Of a stretch of DNA of 44,145 bases, positions 12,274 through 20,761 are shown one piece after another (position 1 is the stretch's first letter; each line of letters begins with the position of its first letter). The DNA is from a virus. The position numbers and the translations under genes were made by a program. The notes beneath the pieces are model-generated. The model had not been told where the DNA came from. It did not search any database and worked only from the letters and a program-made list of their open reading frames with translations. The stretch is taken from the IMG/VR virus record IMGVR_UViG_3300048834_000255, positions 1 through 44,145 of that record; one strand, given 5' to 3'.

Positions 12274-12471
12274 TTATTTAGTATCTACGCTACCGGCCTT
12301 TTCCCCAAAGCGATCAATGGTGCCAATGGCTGCGGCACCTCCCATTATTGATGCTATAAGGATCATTTCTGGTTGTCCAATAAATCCTATTGTTTCAAGA
12401 TAGACAGCGATCGCAGCAATGGTGATTTGCCAGAATCTTGCGCTAGTTAAAAACGATAATTTTTCTATCAT
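12274..12471 (-). CDS. Probable holin, 65 aa with two membrane spans
   Basis: Two hydrophobic helices (about 14-34, WQITIAAIAVYLETIGFIGQ; about 36-52, MILIASIMGGAAAIGTI) are joined by a short polar turn, and the C-terminal tail is charged. Size, topology and the position next to the M23 endolysin fit a phage holin, which would permeabilise the inner membrane at lysis. It has its own extended -10 promoter with a leader of about 30 bases. No specific holin family is claimed. Confidence 0.6.
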   Translation of the reverse strand: MIEKLSFLTSARFWQITIAAIAVYLETIGFIGQPEMILIASIMGGAAAIGTIDRFGEKAGSVDTK

Positions 12472-12498
12472 CTTGTAATTATTACTTATAAGAAACTT

Positions 12499-12507
12499 AT
12501 TATATCA
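12499..12507 (-). promoter_or_regulatory. Extended -10 promoter upstream of the holin-like gene
   Basis: The minus strand reads TGATATAAT (TGn-TATAAT), 27 bases before the holin-like gene's ATG. It abuts the end of the endolysin gene. Confidence 0.5.
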
Positions 12508-13164
12508 CTATCTCCTTAATAGGTCGGAAAAATAATCAGCCACCCTAGCTGTTAGTTCTGCAATCTGCCTAACAATTCCAGCTATTTGTAGTGCTGAGAC
12601 ATTCTCAAAATAAGGCAAAGGATTAACTGCACCCAACATTCCATTATTTTGGAGGGTATTGTTGTACACAGGAACACCTTCCTCATAGGAGATGATTGTT
12701 ACTGGTTTAAGTTCAAAGTGAAGGTGGTCACCAGTCGAGTAGCCAGTAGAGTCACACCAACCGATTAGGTCGCCAGTCTTTACCTTGTCACCCCTATGAA
12801 TGTTAAGAGCAATGAAGTGCCAGTAGCGAGTCTTGAAGTGTTCGTCCTTACCTGTCTCTTGGCAGAACCATTTTCTATCAGTGACAATGCCGATGCCCAA
12901 TCCCCTCGCTTCTTCGGTTTGTACCTCAGTCACGATACCTGAGTGGGTGGCGTAGCATGGTTGCCAACGATAAGCAAAGAGGTCGAGGCCATTATGACCA
13001 TTTGTTTGTGTATATAAAGAACGGAAGTTTGCTGGGCAAGAAGCATTGGTTTCTTTTCTAACTAATGTCTTATTGTCGATAGTCGAGATACAAACAGTGT
13101 CGGCACCAAAGCCTTGATTAATTTTAAAAGGAGAAACTGGATGGTACAAGAATTTTTTTAACAT
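12508..13164 (-). CDS. M23-family peptidase endolysin, 218 aa
   Basis: The LytM/M23 zinc peptidase signature is present: HNGLD (57-61, first His and Asp ligands), YWHF (114-117) and HLHFE (147-151, catalytic and ligand His). The family cuts peptidoglycan cross-bridges or stems. There is no signal peptide, so release would need a holin, and a two-span candidate follows. The last 35 residues form an amphipathic helix (IVRQIAELTARVADYF). Its ATG shares the A of the upstream gene's TAA, so the two are coupled. Confidence 0.85.
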   Translation of the reverse strand: MLKKFLYHPVSPFKINQGFGADTVCISTIDNKTLVRKETNASCPANFRSLYTQTNGHNGLDLFAYRWQPCYATHSGIVTEVQTEEARGLGIGIVTDRKWFCQETGKDEHFKTRYWHFIALNIHRGDKVKTGDLIGWCDSTGYSTGDHLHFELKPVTIISYEEGVPVYNNTLQNNGMLGAVNPLPYFENVSALQIAGIVRQIAELTARVADYFSDLLRR

Positions 13165-13379
13165 TATTTTAATGTGTTTTTTATAGACCCAATATCATTT
13201 TTAATAACAGCTATATCTATTCTTACTGACTCTAGACTTGAGGCCACACCCTCAAGGATAGTAACTCTTTTTTCTAGGTCATTAAGCCTTGTTGAAAACG
13301 TTGTCCAGGAGACAATTACCATTCCAATAAAAACCAATATGTGCCAGTAGTCTTTTAGTGTTCTGGGTAGTAAGTCCAT
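13164..13379 (-). CDS. Membrane-anchored coiled-coil lysis protein, XhlA-like, 71 aa
   Basis: An N-terminal transmembrane helix (about 12-30, HILVFIGMVIVSWTTF) precedes a heptad-patterned coiled coil (LNDLEKRVTILEGVASSLES, IAVIKNDIGSIKN). The topology resembles hemolysin XhlA-type or holin-associated proteins. It directly precedes, and is coupled to, the endolysin gene. An extended -10 promoter lies about 30 bases upstream of its ATG. Confidence 0.55.
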   Translation of the reverse strand: MDLLPRTLKDYWHILVFIGMVIVSWTTFSTRLNDLEKRVTILEGVASSLESVRIDIAVIKNDIGSIKNTLK

Positions 13380-13406
13380 TCTTTTTTACTTAACATTTAT
13401 TTCTTA

Positions 13407-13415
13407 ATTATAACA
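13407..13415 (-). promoter_or_regulatory. Extended -10 promoter of the lysis genes
   Basis: The minus strand reads TGTTATAAT (TGn-TATAAT) between the fibre gene stop and the lysis genes, leaving a leader of roughly 20 bases after transcription start. Confidence 0.55.
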
Positions 13416-13429
13416 TTAACTTTCAATAC

Positions 13430-16400
13430 CTAGAGTCCAGTTGTGTCAACAACTTCCCAGCTAACACCATCCCATATCTTTAGAGGCTTATTCCCAAATG
13501 CGGGCGCTGCGTTTTCTAGGGTCTCTTTAACCCAAGAAGTGCCGTTCCATCTTTTCAATATACCAGCATCAGCAACTTGAGATAGGGACAGCGAAGCTGA
13601 TGGGCTAGTGGATGCGGATGGAGAAACAGATGGAGAGGTACTTGATGATGGAGATGGTGAACGACTTATAGATGAGCTAGGAGATAGAGAGGCGGATGGT
13701 GACACGGATGAAGAGGTGGAACTTGATGGAGATACAGATGGGCTGACTGAAGGGCTGACAGATGAAGAGCCCAAAGATGGAGATGGTGAAACGCTAGATG
13801 ATGGGCTTACACTTGGAGATGTTGAAGACGAAGGTGAGACTGACGCGCTTGGTGACACGCTAGGGCTCGTTGAAGAAGAGGGAGATACTGATGAGCTGGG
13901 TGAAACCGAAGGAGATGTTGAGGAAGACGGACTTAATGATGCCGATGGTGAGACAGAAGGAGAAACTGAGGATGATGGGGAGACGCTGGCGCTTGGTGAT
14001 ACTGATGGGGAGGTTGATGATGAAGGCGAGACCGAGGCGCTTGGGCTTACAGAAGGTGATGTTGAAGAGCTTGGAGATGTTGAAGAAGATGGACTAACCG
14101 ATGGTGATACAGAGGATGAGGGTGAAACAGAGGCCGAAGGGCTAACTGAAGGAGAGACAGAGGAACTTGGAGATACAGATGCAGAGGGAGAAACTGATGC
14201 ACTGGCAGAGCTAGAAGGGCTTACTGACGCTGAAGGAGAGACAGAAGCCGAAGGGGAGACTGAAGGGGAAACAGATGAAGAGCCCACCTGCACAGGTCTC
14301 AACATTGCTGTTATCCAGCCCGTAGCACCAGAAGTCCATGTCCAGTTAAAGGTGTGGCCAACGCCATTAGCGACTGTGCCATTTGAGTCGTGAATACCTG
14401 TGCTGTTGTTTATCTCAACCCTTTCAGTGGTGTTTGTGCTTGGTGTTAGTCCTGCATTTGCAGAACCCGCCACGCCAACATGCCAAGAGCCGTCTCTGTC
14501 TGATGTATCAGCCTGACTTCCAGGAGTAGAACCGTCGACGGCGCTTGATGGAGTAGTTAGTGGTGATGTTTGGTCTACGCCTGAGTAGTAAACAGCACCA
14601 AGGTACATCACATCTGAGGAACTGATAGTCGCAAGGATTCTTGAGTTTGAGGTATTTGGTGCAACAAGTCTCCACATGGAGATCCTGTGGTTGCTTACTT
14701 CAACATCTAAATAACTTCCAACCTGTGTGAAGTTTTGACTACTACCACCAGAGCCATTGTCCCAGACCACGGAAGTTACTGTCCTGGAGGTATTTTCTGT
14801 ACGGACAAAAGCAATGATAGCTAGGTTCGCACCAGATATTGAAAGGCTAGTTAGTTGGCGCGTAGAGGCCGACCCCGATACTGAACCAAGAGAACCTTCA
14901 AAGACAATCCCTGGCGGTTCAGAAGGACTTATAGAGGAACTTGGCGAGATTGACGCGGATGGAGAGACTGATGGTGATACCGAAGAACTTGGGCTTACTG
15001 ATGCAGAGGGGCTGACGGAGGGCGAGACCGAAGATGAAGGAGAAACTGACGAGGATGGGGAAACGGATGGTGAGGTTGAAGAGGAAGGACTGACCGAAGC
15101 AGATGGGCTTACAGATGGGGAGACCGATGATGACGGCGAAACACTGGCAGAAGGAGACACCGATGGAGATGTACTTGATGAGGGCGATACAGATGCCGAA
15201 GGGCTGACCGAGGGTGAAGTCGAAGAAGATGGAGATATGGATGCGGAAGGTGAAACTGATGGAGATACAGAGCTAGAAGGAGAAATGCTCGCCGATGGGG
15301 AAACCGAGGGTGAGACGGAAGGAGACACAGAAGAACTTCCTGCTGATGTATAAAAGACAGTGATTCGCATGTGGTCTACAGCCGCGAAGTTTGATGCCGT
15401 GTCTGGTGGGGTAAGGTCAGCAGCAATAACCGCACCGAAATCTGAACTATTTACATCAGTATCAGTTAAGGTTAAGCCCCACAAATCTGTCGAACCTCCA
15501 TAGCTAATGTAAGTACCCAAACCAGCAGAAGGCCATGAAGCACCAGTAGATTTATTGTCTCCCGATATGGTTCCTCCTTTTACTAGGCGTATACTATTTT
15601 CAAGGACATCACCGTCTAAGTTTTTGTCTTGTTCTATTTCCACCAACACACCATCTATCGTTGCACCAGAAGGAATAGAAAAGCCGAAGTTCGTGCCTTT
15701 TAGATAGTTCGTTGTGACTGTTGAGCCTGTAGCGTTCGAGGCAGTGGCGTTGTTGTTATCACTTGAGGTTATGTTCCCTGGGCCAGACCACGCAACAGTT
15801 CCAACTGCTGTATCGTTTGCCCCTGTTCCTGGGCTTCTTGTTTGTTCTCCTGGCGGGTCACTCGGAGAGATAGAGGATGATGGTGAGACAGAGGGTGAGA
15901 CAGATGAGGATGGTGAGGCTGAGGCTGAGGGCGATAGAGATGGAGATACAGAAGGGGAAACCGATGAGGAGCCAGTGGCGGCGAGAGGAAAGGCGGCGAT
16001 GACCCCGATACCCTCACGATTAACGTTAGTTGTCCAAGGCCCTCTTTCATCTGTGACAGCAGAACCAGCTTCGAGATAGCCGATAGTAGAGCGGTCAGAA
16101 TTAACAAGTTCTGTAAACGTTCCGTCTATTGTGACCACACCAGCGGAGCCGTTGACCGAGCCGACCAAGATAATGACCGAAGCCCCAGAGGTATCAATGT
16201 TTCCTGATGTTGCTCCATAGTGCTGAGTGGTTCCAGTTGTGATACTGCTATCACTAATAGGCGTTCCTCCTTGGTCTAGTCCAGACCACTCCATTGCGAC
16301 AACAATGAAGTTATCGTTACCAGAGGCGGTTACGTTTATGGTGTGAGTACCTGCGCTCGGCGTTTGAAGGTGGTAGATATAAGAACCACGACCGCTAGAA

Positions 16401-16588
16401 GTTCTAGATTTAACCAAAGACAAAGCTCCGTCAATGCTACTGCTGACAGTATAGGTACGAGTGTTACCTCCCGTATCATTGATGGTTACTACGATGTAGT
16501 TACTGGAAGAGACACCAGTTAGGACTGGTGCTGTTGTTGGAGCTGTTCCTCCTGTAACTGAACCTGTGGAGCTTTGGATTAAAGCCAT
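13430..16588 (-). CDS. Ser/Pro-repeat fibre or surface protein, 1052 aa
   Basis: Three beta-rich domains alternate with three Ser/Pro linkers. Domain 1 is about 1-204; domain 2 about 245-413 (GTNFGFSIPSGATIDGVLVE); domain 3 about 552-766 is related to domain 1 (both carry a Gly-Val/Leu-Asp-Q motif such as YSGVDQTSP and WSGLDQGGT). Linkers at about 205-244, 414-551 and 767-1000 repeat SPSVSPSASVSPSSS-type units. The C-terminus has two WNGTSWV/WDGVSWE motifs typical of phage tail appendages. A host-contact or virion surface role is likely. Serine-rich linkers next to GalNAc-transferase-like enzymes suggest O-glycosylation (inference). There is no signal peptide. Confidence 0.75.
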   Translation of the reverse strand: MALIQSSTGSVTGGTAPTTAPVLTGVSSSNYIVVTINDTGGNTRTYTVSSSIDGALSLVKSRTSSGRGSYIYHLQTPSAGTHTINVTASGNDNFIVVAMEWSGLDQGGTPISDSSITTGTTQHYGATSGNIDTSGASVIILVGSVNGSAGVVTIDGTFTELVNSDRSTIGYLEAGSAVTDERGPWTTNVNREGIGVIAAFPLAATGSSSVSPSVSPSLSPSASASPSSSVSPSVSPSSSISPSDPPGEQTRSPGTGANDTAVGTVAWSGPGNITSSDNNNATASNATGSTVTTNYLKGTNFGFSIPSGATIDGVLVEIEQDKNLDGDVLENSIRLVKGGTISGDNKSTGASWPSAGLGTYISYGGSTDLWGLTLTDTDVNSSDFGAVIAADLTPPDTASNFAAVDHMRITVFYTSAGSSSVSPSVSPSVSPSASISPSSSVSPSVSPSASISPSSSTSPSVSPSASVSPSSSTSPSVSPSASVSPSSSVSPSVSPSASVSPSSSTSPSVSPSSSVSPSSSVSPSVSPSASVSPSSSVSPSVSPSASISPSSSISPSEPPGIVFEGSLGSVSGSASTRQLTSLSISGANLAIIAFVRTENTSRTVTSVVWDNGSGGSSQNFTQVGSYLDVEVSNHRISMWRLVAPNTSNSRILATISSSDVMYLGAVYYSGVDQTSPLTTPSSAVDGSTPGSQADTSDRDGSWHVGVAGSANAGLTPSTNTTERVEINNSTGIHDSNGTVANGVGHTFNWTWTSGATGWITAMLRPVQVGSSSVSPSVSPSASVSPSASVSPSSSASASVSPSASVSPSSSVSPSVSPSASVSPSSSVSPSVSPSSSTSPSSSTSPSVSPSASVSPSSSTSPSVSPSASVSPSSSVSPSVSPSASLSPSSSTSPSVSPSSSVSPSSSTSPSVSPSASVSPSSSTSPSVSPSSSVSPSPSLGSSSVSPSVSPSVSPSSSTSSSVSPSASLSPSSSISRSPSPSSSTSPSVSPSASTSPSASLSLSQVADAGILKRWNGTSWVKETLENAAPAFGNKPLKIWDGVSWEVVDTTGL
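13590..14285 (-). repeat. Ser/Pro coding repeat tract, C-terminal linker
   Basis: Degenerate 12-to-48-base units encode SPSxSVSPS-type peptides over about 230 residues. Synonymous changes between units show that the peptide pattern is selected while the DNA drifts. On the opposite strand the tract reads as Asp/Glu/Gly-rich open frames, which are shadows. Confidence 0.9.
14935..15345 (-). repeat. Ser/Pro coding repeat tract, middle linker
   Basis: The same SPS-type repeat occurs over about 137 residues between the second and third globular domains of the fibre protein. It ends in SEPPG, as the first linker ends in SDPPG. Confidence 0.9.
15855..15975 (-). repeat. Ser/Pro coding repeat tract, N-terminal linker
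   Basis: The shortest of the three SPS-type tracts, about 40 residues, separates fibre domains 1 and 2. Confidence 0.85.
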
Positions 16589-16597
16589 TCGTTTCGA

Positions 16598-16975
16598 TTA
16601 TTTACCCTCGGAAAACTCAGTCTTTAGATTAGTTACGATTGTGTTGTACTCCTCCTTAGTGATGAGTTCCTTTTCATATTTCCAGTACGCCTCAGCTACC
16701 TTATCGTTAAACTCCTGCTCTTTTCTCTTAGCTGTTTCTTCTGGTGTCTCTTCTTTAATCTCTAGTGGTACTGGAGCACCAATCTCAATCTGAGAATAAA
16801 TCTCATCTGCCTTATTGAGTCTGTCTAAGATGACTCTTACTGTGTGGCTTATAGAGTCCATGCTCGTGTGAGTACCTATGTTCTCTTGGAAAGAATCCTT
16901 GCCGTTGCTTATAGTGATAACGATTTGAGTTTTACCATTTACTTTTTCTTTACTGTGAAATATTGCTGTATACAT
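16598..16975 (-). CDS. Hypothetical virion-associated or chaperone-like protein, 125 aa
   Basis: A strand-rich N-terminal part (YTAIFHSKEKVNGKTQIVI) is followed by a long helical C-terminal part (KRKEQEFNDKVAEAYWKYEK) with charged heptads. No family is recognised. It lies immediately upstream of the fibre gene in the late operon, where fibre-assembly chaperones are often found, and has its own extended -10 promoter about 30 bases upstream. Confidence 0.55.
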   Translation of the reverse strand: MYTAIFHSKEKVNGKTQIVITISNGKDSFQENIGTHTSMDSISHTVRVILDRLNKADEIYSQIEIGAPVPLEIKEETPEETAKRKEQEFNDKVAEAYWKYEKELITKEEYNTIVTNLKTEFSEGK

Positions 16976-17005
16976 TTTATTTAAGGTTAAACTTGAATAT
17001 TGCTA

Positions 17006-17014
17006 ATTATAACA
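17006..17014 (-). promoter_or_regulatory. Extended -10 promoter at the end of the glycosyltransferase gene
   Basis: The minus strand reads TGTTATAAT (TGn-TATAAT), overlapping the stop of the 521-aa glycosyltransferase gene and 30 bases before the ATG at 16975. It matches the elements at 13407 and 4501 letter for letter. Confidence 0.5.
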
Positions 17015-18572
17015 TTTCTACCCCACACTCCCTGAAGAGACCTTCGGCCTCTCGCTCTGTCCAGCCCCTCGTGTATCGCTGGTCTCTGAACTCATCAGGA
17101 CTCCAGCGAGTATTGGTGAGGTTGTTGTCGTGTCGGATGTCTATGATTGGTAATTCTGAATGGAAGGTCTCGGACTTGAAGTCATCAATCCTCTCTTCCC
17201 TGTTATGAGTGCCTGGCTCGAAGCCCATGTTTCTGGTGAATCCTTCCTCCTCGACCCTTCTAACCCTCTCCCGATAGTGCTTAACTAACAAATCTCTATA
17301 GGCCACAAGACCTGAGACCTGCCTGCAATCATCGACCTTGACGGCCTTTTTACCATCGGTCTTCCACATATTGACGTTGTAGTAGTAAACATCCTTCTTT
17401 GGAGGGGTGAAGGCAAAGTGAGAGGGGTGGTAGATCACGTCATGCTCACACAAGAAGACAACCTCAGCATCAGACGCTTCTAAGGCGGCGAGAATCTGTT
17501 TGAACATGGTGAGATAGCCACGAGGTTCTTTAATGTGAATGTTCTTACCGAAGTCCATGGGTTTCAATGAAGCAGAGACTATTGGAAGATTGGTTTTCTT
17601 GAGTTGCTCCCTGACCTTCTTGGCTAGTTTGATGTTGAGTCTGTTGTCGGTGTAGTAGATGATTCCCTTCGTTGGGGTGTCGTGGAAGCCTGGTAATGGG
17701 GCGAACTTATCTAGTAGCCACTGGAAGTCATGCTTGGCGAGTTTCCAGTTATTCTTTTGGAACAAGTCCTTGGAATACTGGCGTGCCTCTCTAATCTTTG
17801 TTTCTGATTGCGGATATGGGAACCCGAAATCTCCACCCTGAGTCCTGAATAGGTGAGCGTACCAAGTTTTCTTGTTTATAATTACCCTTCCACCAGAAAG
17901 CCAAGTCTTGCACGCAACCTCAACCCCCTGCTGACCCCAACTACCAAACTTTTCTTCACAAATATCCAACTCCCAATACTTCTCACGAGTTAGCATGAAG
18001 CACGAACCTTGAATGGACATGCTCTCTACTAAGTCACCCACTTGCTTAGCCTTCCATTCCTGGTGGTACTGGAAATGTAAATCAGTATCAAACCTGTAGG
18101 CAGTAGACTGGGGTGACTTCTTGGCGATCCACACTACGTCTTTCTCAGTAGGCTTACCGCACTCCTTACATGGCCCAGATGGGCCTTGGTAGCGTCTGTG
18201 GCCCTCCTCACACACCCAATCGAACGCATGGAGGTTCCTCATAATAGGCACAACAGTCCAGTCATCTTGCATATCGGCCATGAGCTTCACATCGAAGCCT
18301 TTGTCGAAGGCACAATGCGCATCCACCTTCATAACGTACTTGGCCTTAGAGAGACGGCAAGCAAGGTTGGTGGCGGCTCTTTGACCGATGGCTTCTGGCA
18401 GATAGACCACTGTCACGTCTGGATGCTGGACTAGAGGGGGGTTAGCCCATTGGCCATCTAAGACAACAATGACCTCGGTCTTGCCTTCCTTATTAGCGCA
18501 AATATCCTCTACGGTTCTTGAGAGGAATTCTTCGTTGCGGGCGGGTATTAAAATTGAGAGGTCGTATTTCAT
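17007..18572 (-). CDS. Two-domain GT2/GT27-like glycosyltransferase, 521 aa
   Basis: The N-terminal GT-A domain carries LSILIPARNEE at the start, DAHC (a DxH metal site as in polypeptide GalNAc transferases), QGSCFML and VEVACKTWLSGGRV, in GT27-like order. A CEEGH...CKEC stretch inserted in it may bind zinc. The C-terminal half (about 285-521) has a second nucleotide-sugar-enzyme look (VVFLCEHDVIYHPSHF, a DxD-like site). I start at the ATG that overlaps the preceding TGA (ATGA). It is likely to add sugars to a phage or host surface molecule. The gene is about 52-53% GC in lines I counted. Confidence 0.75.
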   Translation of the reverse strand: MKYDLSILIPARNEEFLSRTVEDICANKEGKTEVIVVLDGQWANPPLVQHPDVTVVYLPEAIGQRAATNLACRLSKAKYVMKVDAHCAFDKGFDVKLMADMQDDWTVVPIMRNLHAFDWVCEEGHRRYQGPSGPCKECGKPTEKDVVWIAKKSPQSTAYRFDTDLHFQYHQEWKAKQVGDLVESMSIQGSCFMLTREKYWELDICEEKFGSWGQQGVEVACKTWLSGGRVIINKKTWYAHLFRTQGGDFGFPYPQSETKIREARQYSKDLFQKNNWKLAKHDFQWLLDKFAPLPGFHDTPTKGIIYYTDNRLNIKLAKKVREQLKKTNLPIVSASLKPMDFGKNIHIKEPRGYLTMFKQILAALEASDAEVVFLCEHDVIYHPSHFAFTPPKKDVYYYNVNMWKTDGKKAVKVDDCRQVSGLVAYRDLLVKHYRERVRRVEEEGFTRNMGFEPGTHNREERIDDFKSETFHSELPIIDIRHDNNLTNTRWSPDEFRDQRYTRGWTEREAEGLFRECGVEML

Positions 18573-19081
18573 TTTATTGTCATCCAACTTGGACTCTTAT
18601 CCCCCTTATAAAGAGTTATCTCTGAGAACTTCTCATTGACTGCCTCAATCACGCCGAAGTTCATGTTGCCTCTTCGACAGTAGTCATGGCCCGAGATAAT
18701 GCCCCCTTTCTTTACCTTGGGAAGCCATGCCTCAATGTCTGCCTTCACGCTCTCATAATCATGGTTCGCGTCGATATAGACGAAGTCTAGGGATTCATCT
18801 TCAAAGTCTTTGGCCGCGTCCACACTAAACTTCCTGATAAACTCAAAGTTATAGGTCTCCATTCTCTGCATAACCTTCTCATAGAAGCCATCGAGCTTGC
18901 TTTGTGTGACGTGTTCTCTGTAGCCCTTATAAGCCTTAAGTGGGTCTACGCCGTAGAGCTTATCGGCGGTTAGGCAAATAACCCTTGAGAACATGGCTTG
19001 CTCAACTCCAACCTCAACCCCAACCCCCTTAAAGAGTTTGGACAGGTCTTCTCTATTTTGCTGTATTTCGTTTAATTTCAT
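18569..19081 (-). CDS. Class I SAM-dependent methyltransferase (Methyltransf_24-like), 170 aa
   Basis: The order VEVGVEQAMFS (motif I region, reduced glycine loop), LYGVDPLKAY, DFVYIDANHDYESVKADI and KKGGIISGHDYC fits the Methyltransf_24 family of sugar or small-molecule methyltransferases. It lies between two glycosyltransferase genes and is coupled to the one downstream, so sugar O-methylation is the likely role. The first glycine-rich motif is shorter than usual. Confidence 0.75.
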   Translation of the reverse strand: MKLNEIQQNREDLSKLFKGVGVEVGVEQAMFSRVICLTADKLYGVDPLKAYKGYREHVTQSKLDGFYEKVMQRMETYNFEFIRKFSVDAAKDFEDESLDFVYIDANHDYESVKADIEAWLPKVKKGGIISGHDYCRRGNMNFGVIEAVNEKFSEITLYKGDKSPSWMTIK

Positions 19082-19940
19082 TTAGTTTTTCTTTCCAATT
19101 AGCTGGCCAAGTTGGCATTGGCATGAACCTCTCTATCAGCCACGATAGGGGATAGATTTGTTTGTGCCACATCTTATCGTTATAGAGCCACTCGTTGGCG
19201 TAGCTTGCCCCTTGAACCGCCCAGTGCTTAGGCATCTGGTAGCCTCGGCCCTCCTTCTTTCCTTTATGTAAATGTGCGTACCAAGTTTTCTTATTTCTCA
19301 TCACCTTGCCCCCAGAGAGCCAAGTCTTGAAGCCAATTTCTTGCGCCTCATTCCAAAATGGCCCCCAGTTCTCGTCGTCCATCAGCTCCATGTCATAGAA
19401 GTGATCTCTGTGCATAAACCAGCAAGAGCCTTGGAAGGAAAGCTCCTCGTCGATGTCATACTTGGGGTCTCTTCTGTCGATTATCTTCTGAGTCCAAATT
19501 CTTCCATTAAGCCCAGGCCCACCGAAGTCAGCAGGGTTGTCTGGGAATGAGAGGTAGTTGTAATCAACGTCTGGCTTACCAACATCTTGTATACACCAAT
19601 TCTCTGCATCCAACCTCTTTCTCCTAGGAATCACAACCCAGTTAGGTTCGCAGTCTGCCGCGAGCTTCACGTCAAAGCCCTCATCAACCATGCAATGTCC
19701 ATCAATCTTCATGATGTACTCGCCCTTGGCGATGGCCACAGCAGAGTTAATACCAGCCCGCATACCCTGTGCCTGACCTTTGTGGATGTATCTTACCCTC
19801 TTGTCTTCGACTATCTTCTCAGGCCAGTAACCGTCTAGATTAACAATGATCTCAATCTCACCTCTGGCGTTCTTTAATAGCTCCTCAATAGTTGGGTTTA
19901 GGTATTTCTCGTTTCTAACTGGTAGTACGATGGAGACCAT
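19053..19940 (-). CDS. GT2/GT27-like glycosyltransferase, 295 aa
   Basis: It is a paralogue of the N-terminal half of the 521-aa enzyme: VSIVLPVRNEKYLNP, MKIDGHCMVDEGFDVKL (DGHC), QGSCWFMH, EIGFKTWLSGGKVMRNKKTW. It lacks the zinc-like insertion and the second domain. The start at 19940 shares the A of the preceding TAA (TAATG), preferred over an in-frame ATG 18 bases upstream. The 3' end overlaps the methyltransferase gene by 29 bases. It probably acts on the same glycan as its neighbours. Confidence 0.8.
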   Translation of the reverse strand: MVSIVLPVRNEKYLNPTIEELLKNARGEIEIIVNLDGYWPEKIVEDKRVRYIHKGQAQGMRAGINSAVAIAKGEYIMKIDGHCMVDEGFDVKLAADCEPNWVVIPRRKRLDAENWCIQDVGKPDVDYNYLSFPDNPADFGGPGLNGRIWTQKIIDRRDPKYDIDEELSFQGSCWFMHRDHFYDMELMDDENWGPFWNEAQEIGFKTWLSGGKVMRNKKTWYAHLHKGKKEGRGYQMPKHWAVQGASYANEWLYNDKMWHKQIYPLSWLIERFMPMPTWPANWKEKLNEIKRNTAK

Positions 19941-20749
19941 TATGCCGTATCGACCCAAAGGTCATTTAATGTTGGATTAGTTGGCTCGGTACTTGAAACT
20001 GTTAGGGTATTTTTAGCCCCTGGGGTTCCATTCAACCAGAATGTCCCCCCTGATGATAATTCATCTAGTTGAGCCTGAAGACCCATAGCCAATTTCCTAA
20101 AATCAGGCATCCCCATAATGTCTATATTCTTCTTAAAACTTTGAGCAATATAATCCTCAAACTCTTTTTTCAAAGCCTCAGTCCTTTCGGATAACTTTTC
20201 CTCCACGTTTTCCAATACATCATCTTTGTGGGAATCTAGAGTTTTTTCTACATAACCCCTAAGTTCTGATTTACTACCTTCAAGCTCTTCTTTAAGGATA
20301 GAGTCGTCGTATTCTTCTCTGTTTATGACAGTCTCTTTAATAGGTTGGACTATCTTCTCCACAACTCTTTCAACCACCTGTGGCGGTGTGCTCTCAAAGA
20401 CATCACGGGCTATATACTCAACATCTTCTCTTGTTACTATGGCTGATAGGGTTTTATCCTGCTTGTCCAATCTCTCACCAACCTTTTTCATGATCCTACC
20501 CTCAACTGTTTCAACAAAAGAAACTAGGTTTCCAGGATCTTTCTTGACCTTTAAGTAGGTCTCTTTGGCCTGGATATAATCTTCCACCGTGAAACCTGCC
20601 CTTGTTACAACTTCTTCCCTAACCTTAGACAAAAGTTCTGAATACTTATCACCAGCAGGGGTTATTCCCGCTGAGAGAGTTTCTTTCTGAACTTCCTCAT
20701 AAGCCTCTTTTAAAACCCTAGCTATCCTTTTAAAATCAGTTAATTTCAT
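19940..20749 (-). CDS. Coiled-coil tail protein with a fibre-type C-terminus, 269 aa
   Basis: Residues 1-235 are mostly charged helix with heptad spacing (EKLSERTEALKKEFEDYIAQ). The last 35 residues (FWLNGTPGAKNTLTVSSTEP, PTLNDLWVD) match short motifs that end many phage tail fibres. This suggests a trimeric stalk attached to the tail. TATAAT lies six bases before the ATG, directly after the stop of the upstream gene. Confidence 0.6.
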   Translation of the reverse strand: MKLTDFKRIARVLKEAYEEVQKETLSAGITPAGDKYSELLSKVREEVVTRAGFTVEDYIQAKETYLKVKKDPGNLVSFVETVEGRIMKKVGERLDKQDKTLSAIVTREDVEYIARDVFESTPPQVVERVVEKIVQPIKETVINREEYDDSILKEELEGSKSELRGYVEKTLDSHKDDVLENVEEKLSERTEALKKEFEDYIAQSFKKNIDIMGMPDFRKLAMGLQAQLDELSSGGTFWLNGTPGAKNTLTVSSTEPTNPTLNDLWVDTA

Positions 20750-20755
20750 ACTTTA

Positions 20756-20761
20756 ATTATA
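20756..20761 (-). promoter_or_regulatory. TATAAT six bases before ATG (leaderless-type)
   Basis: The minus strand reads TATAAT, then TAAAGT, then the ATG at 20749. The box immediately follows the TAG of the 652-aa gene. A -10 at this spacing would place the transcript start at the ATG. Confidence 0.45.

Noticed and set aside
13608-14393. Long plus-strand frames rich in Asp, Glu and Gly opposite the fibre gene (also 14757-15353 and 15714-16079)
   Set aside because: They are antisense shadows of the Ser/Pro codons. They lack start context and follow exactly the limits of the repeat tracts.
13590-15975. Possible CRISPR-like array in the fibre gene
   Set aside because: Repeat units are degenerate, lie in frame, and encode a continuous peptide; there are no unique spacers of constant length.
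13430-16588. Possible diversity-generating retroelement target in the fibre
   Set aside because: No reverse transcriptase, template repeat or adenine-biased variable region is visible anywhere in the genome.
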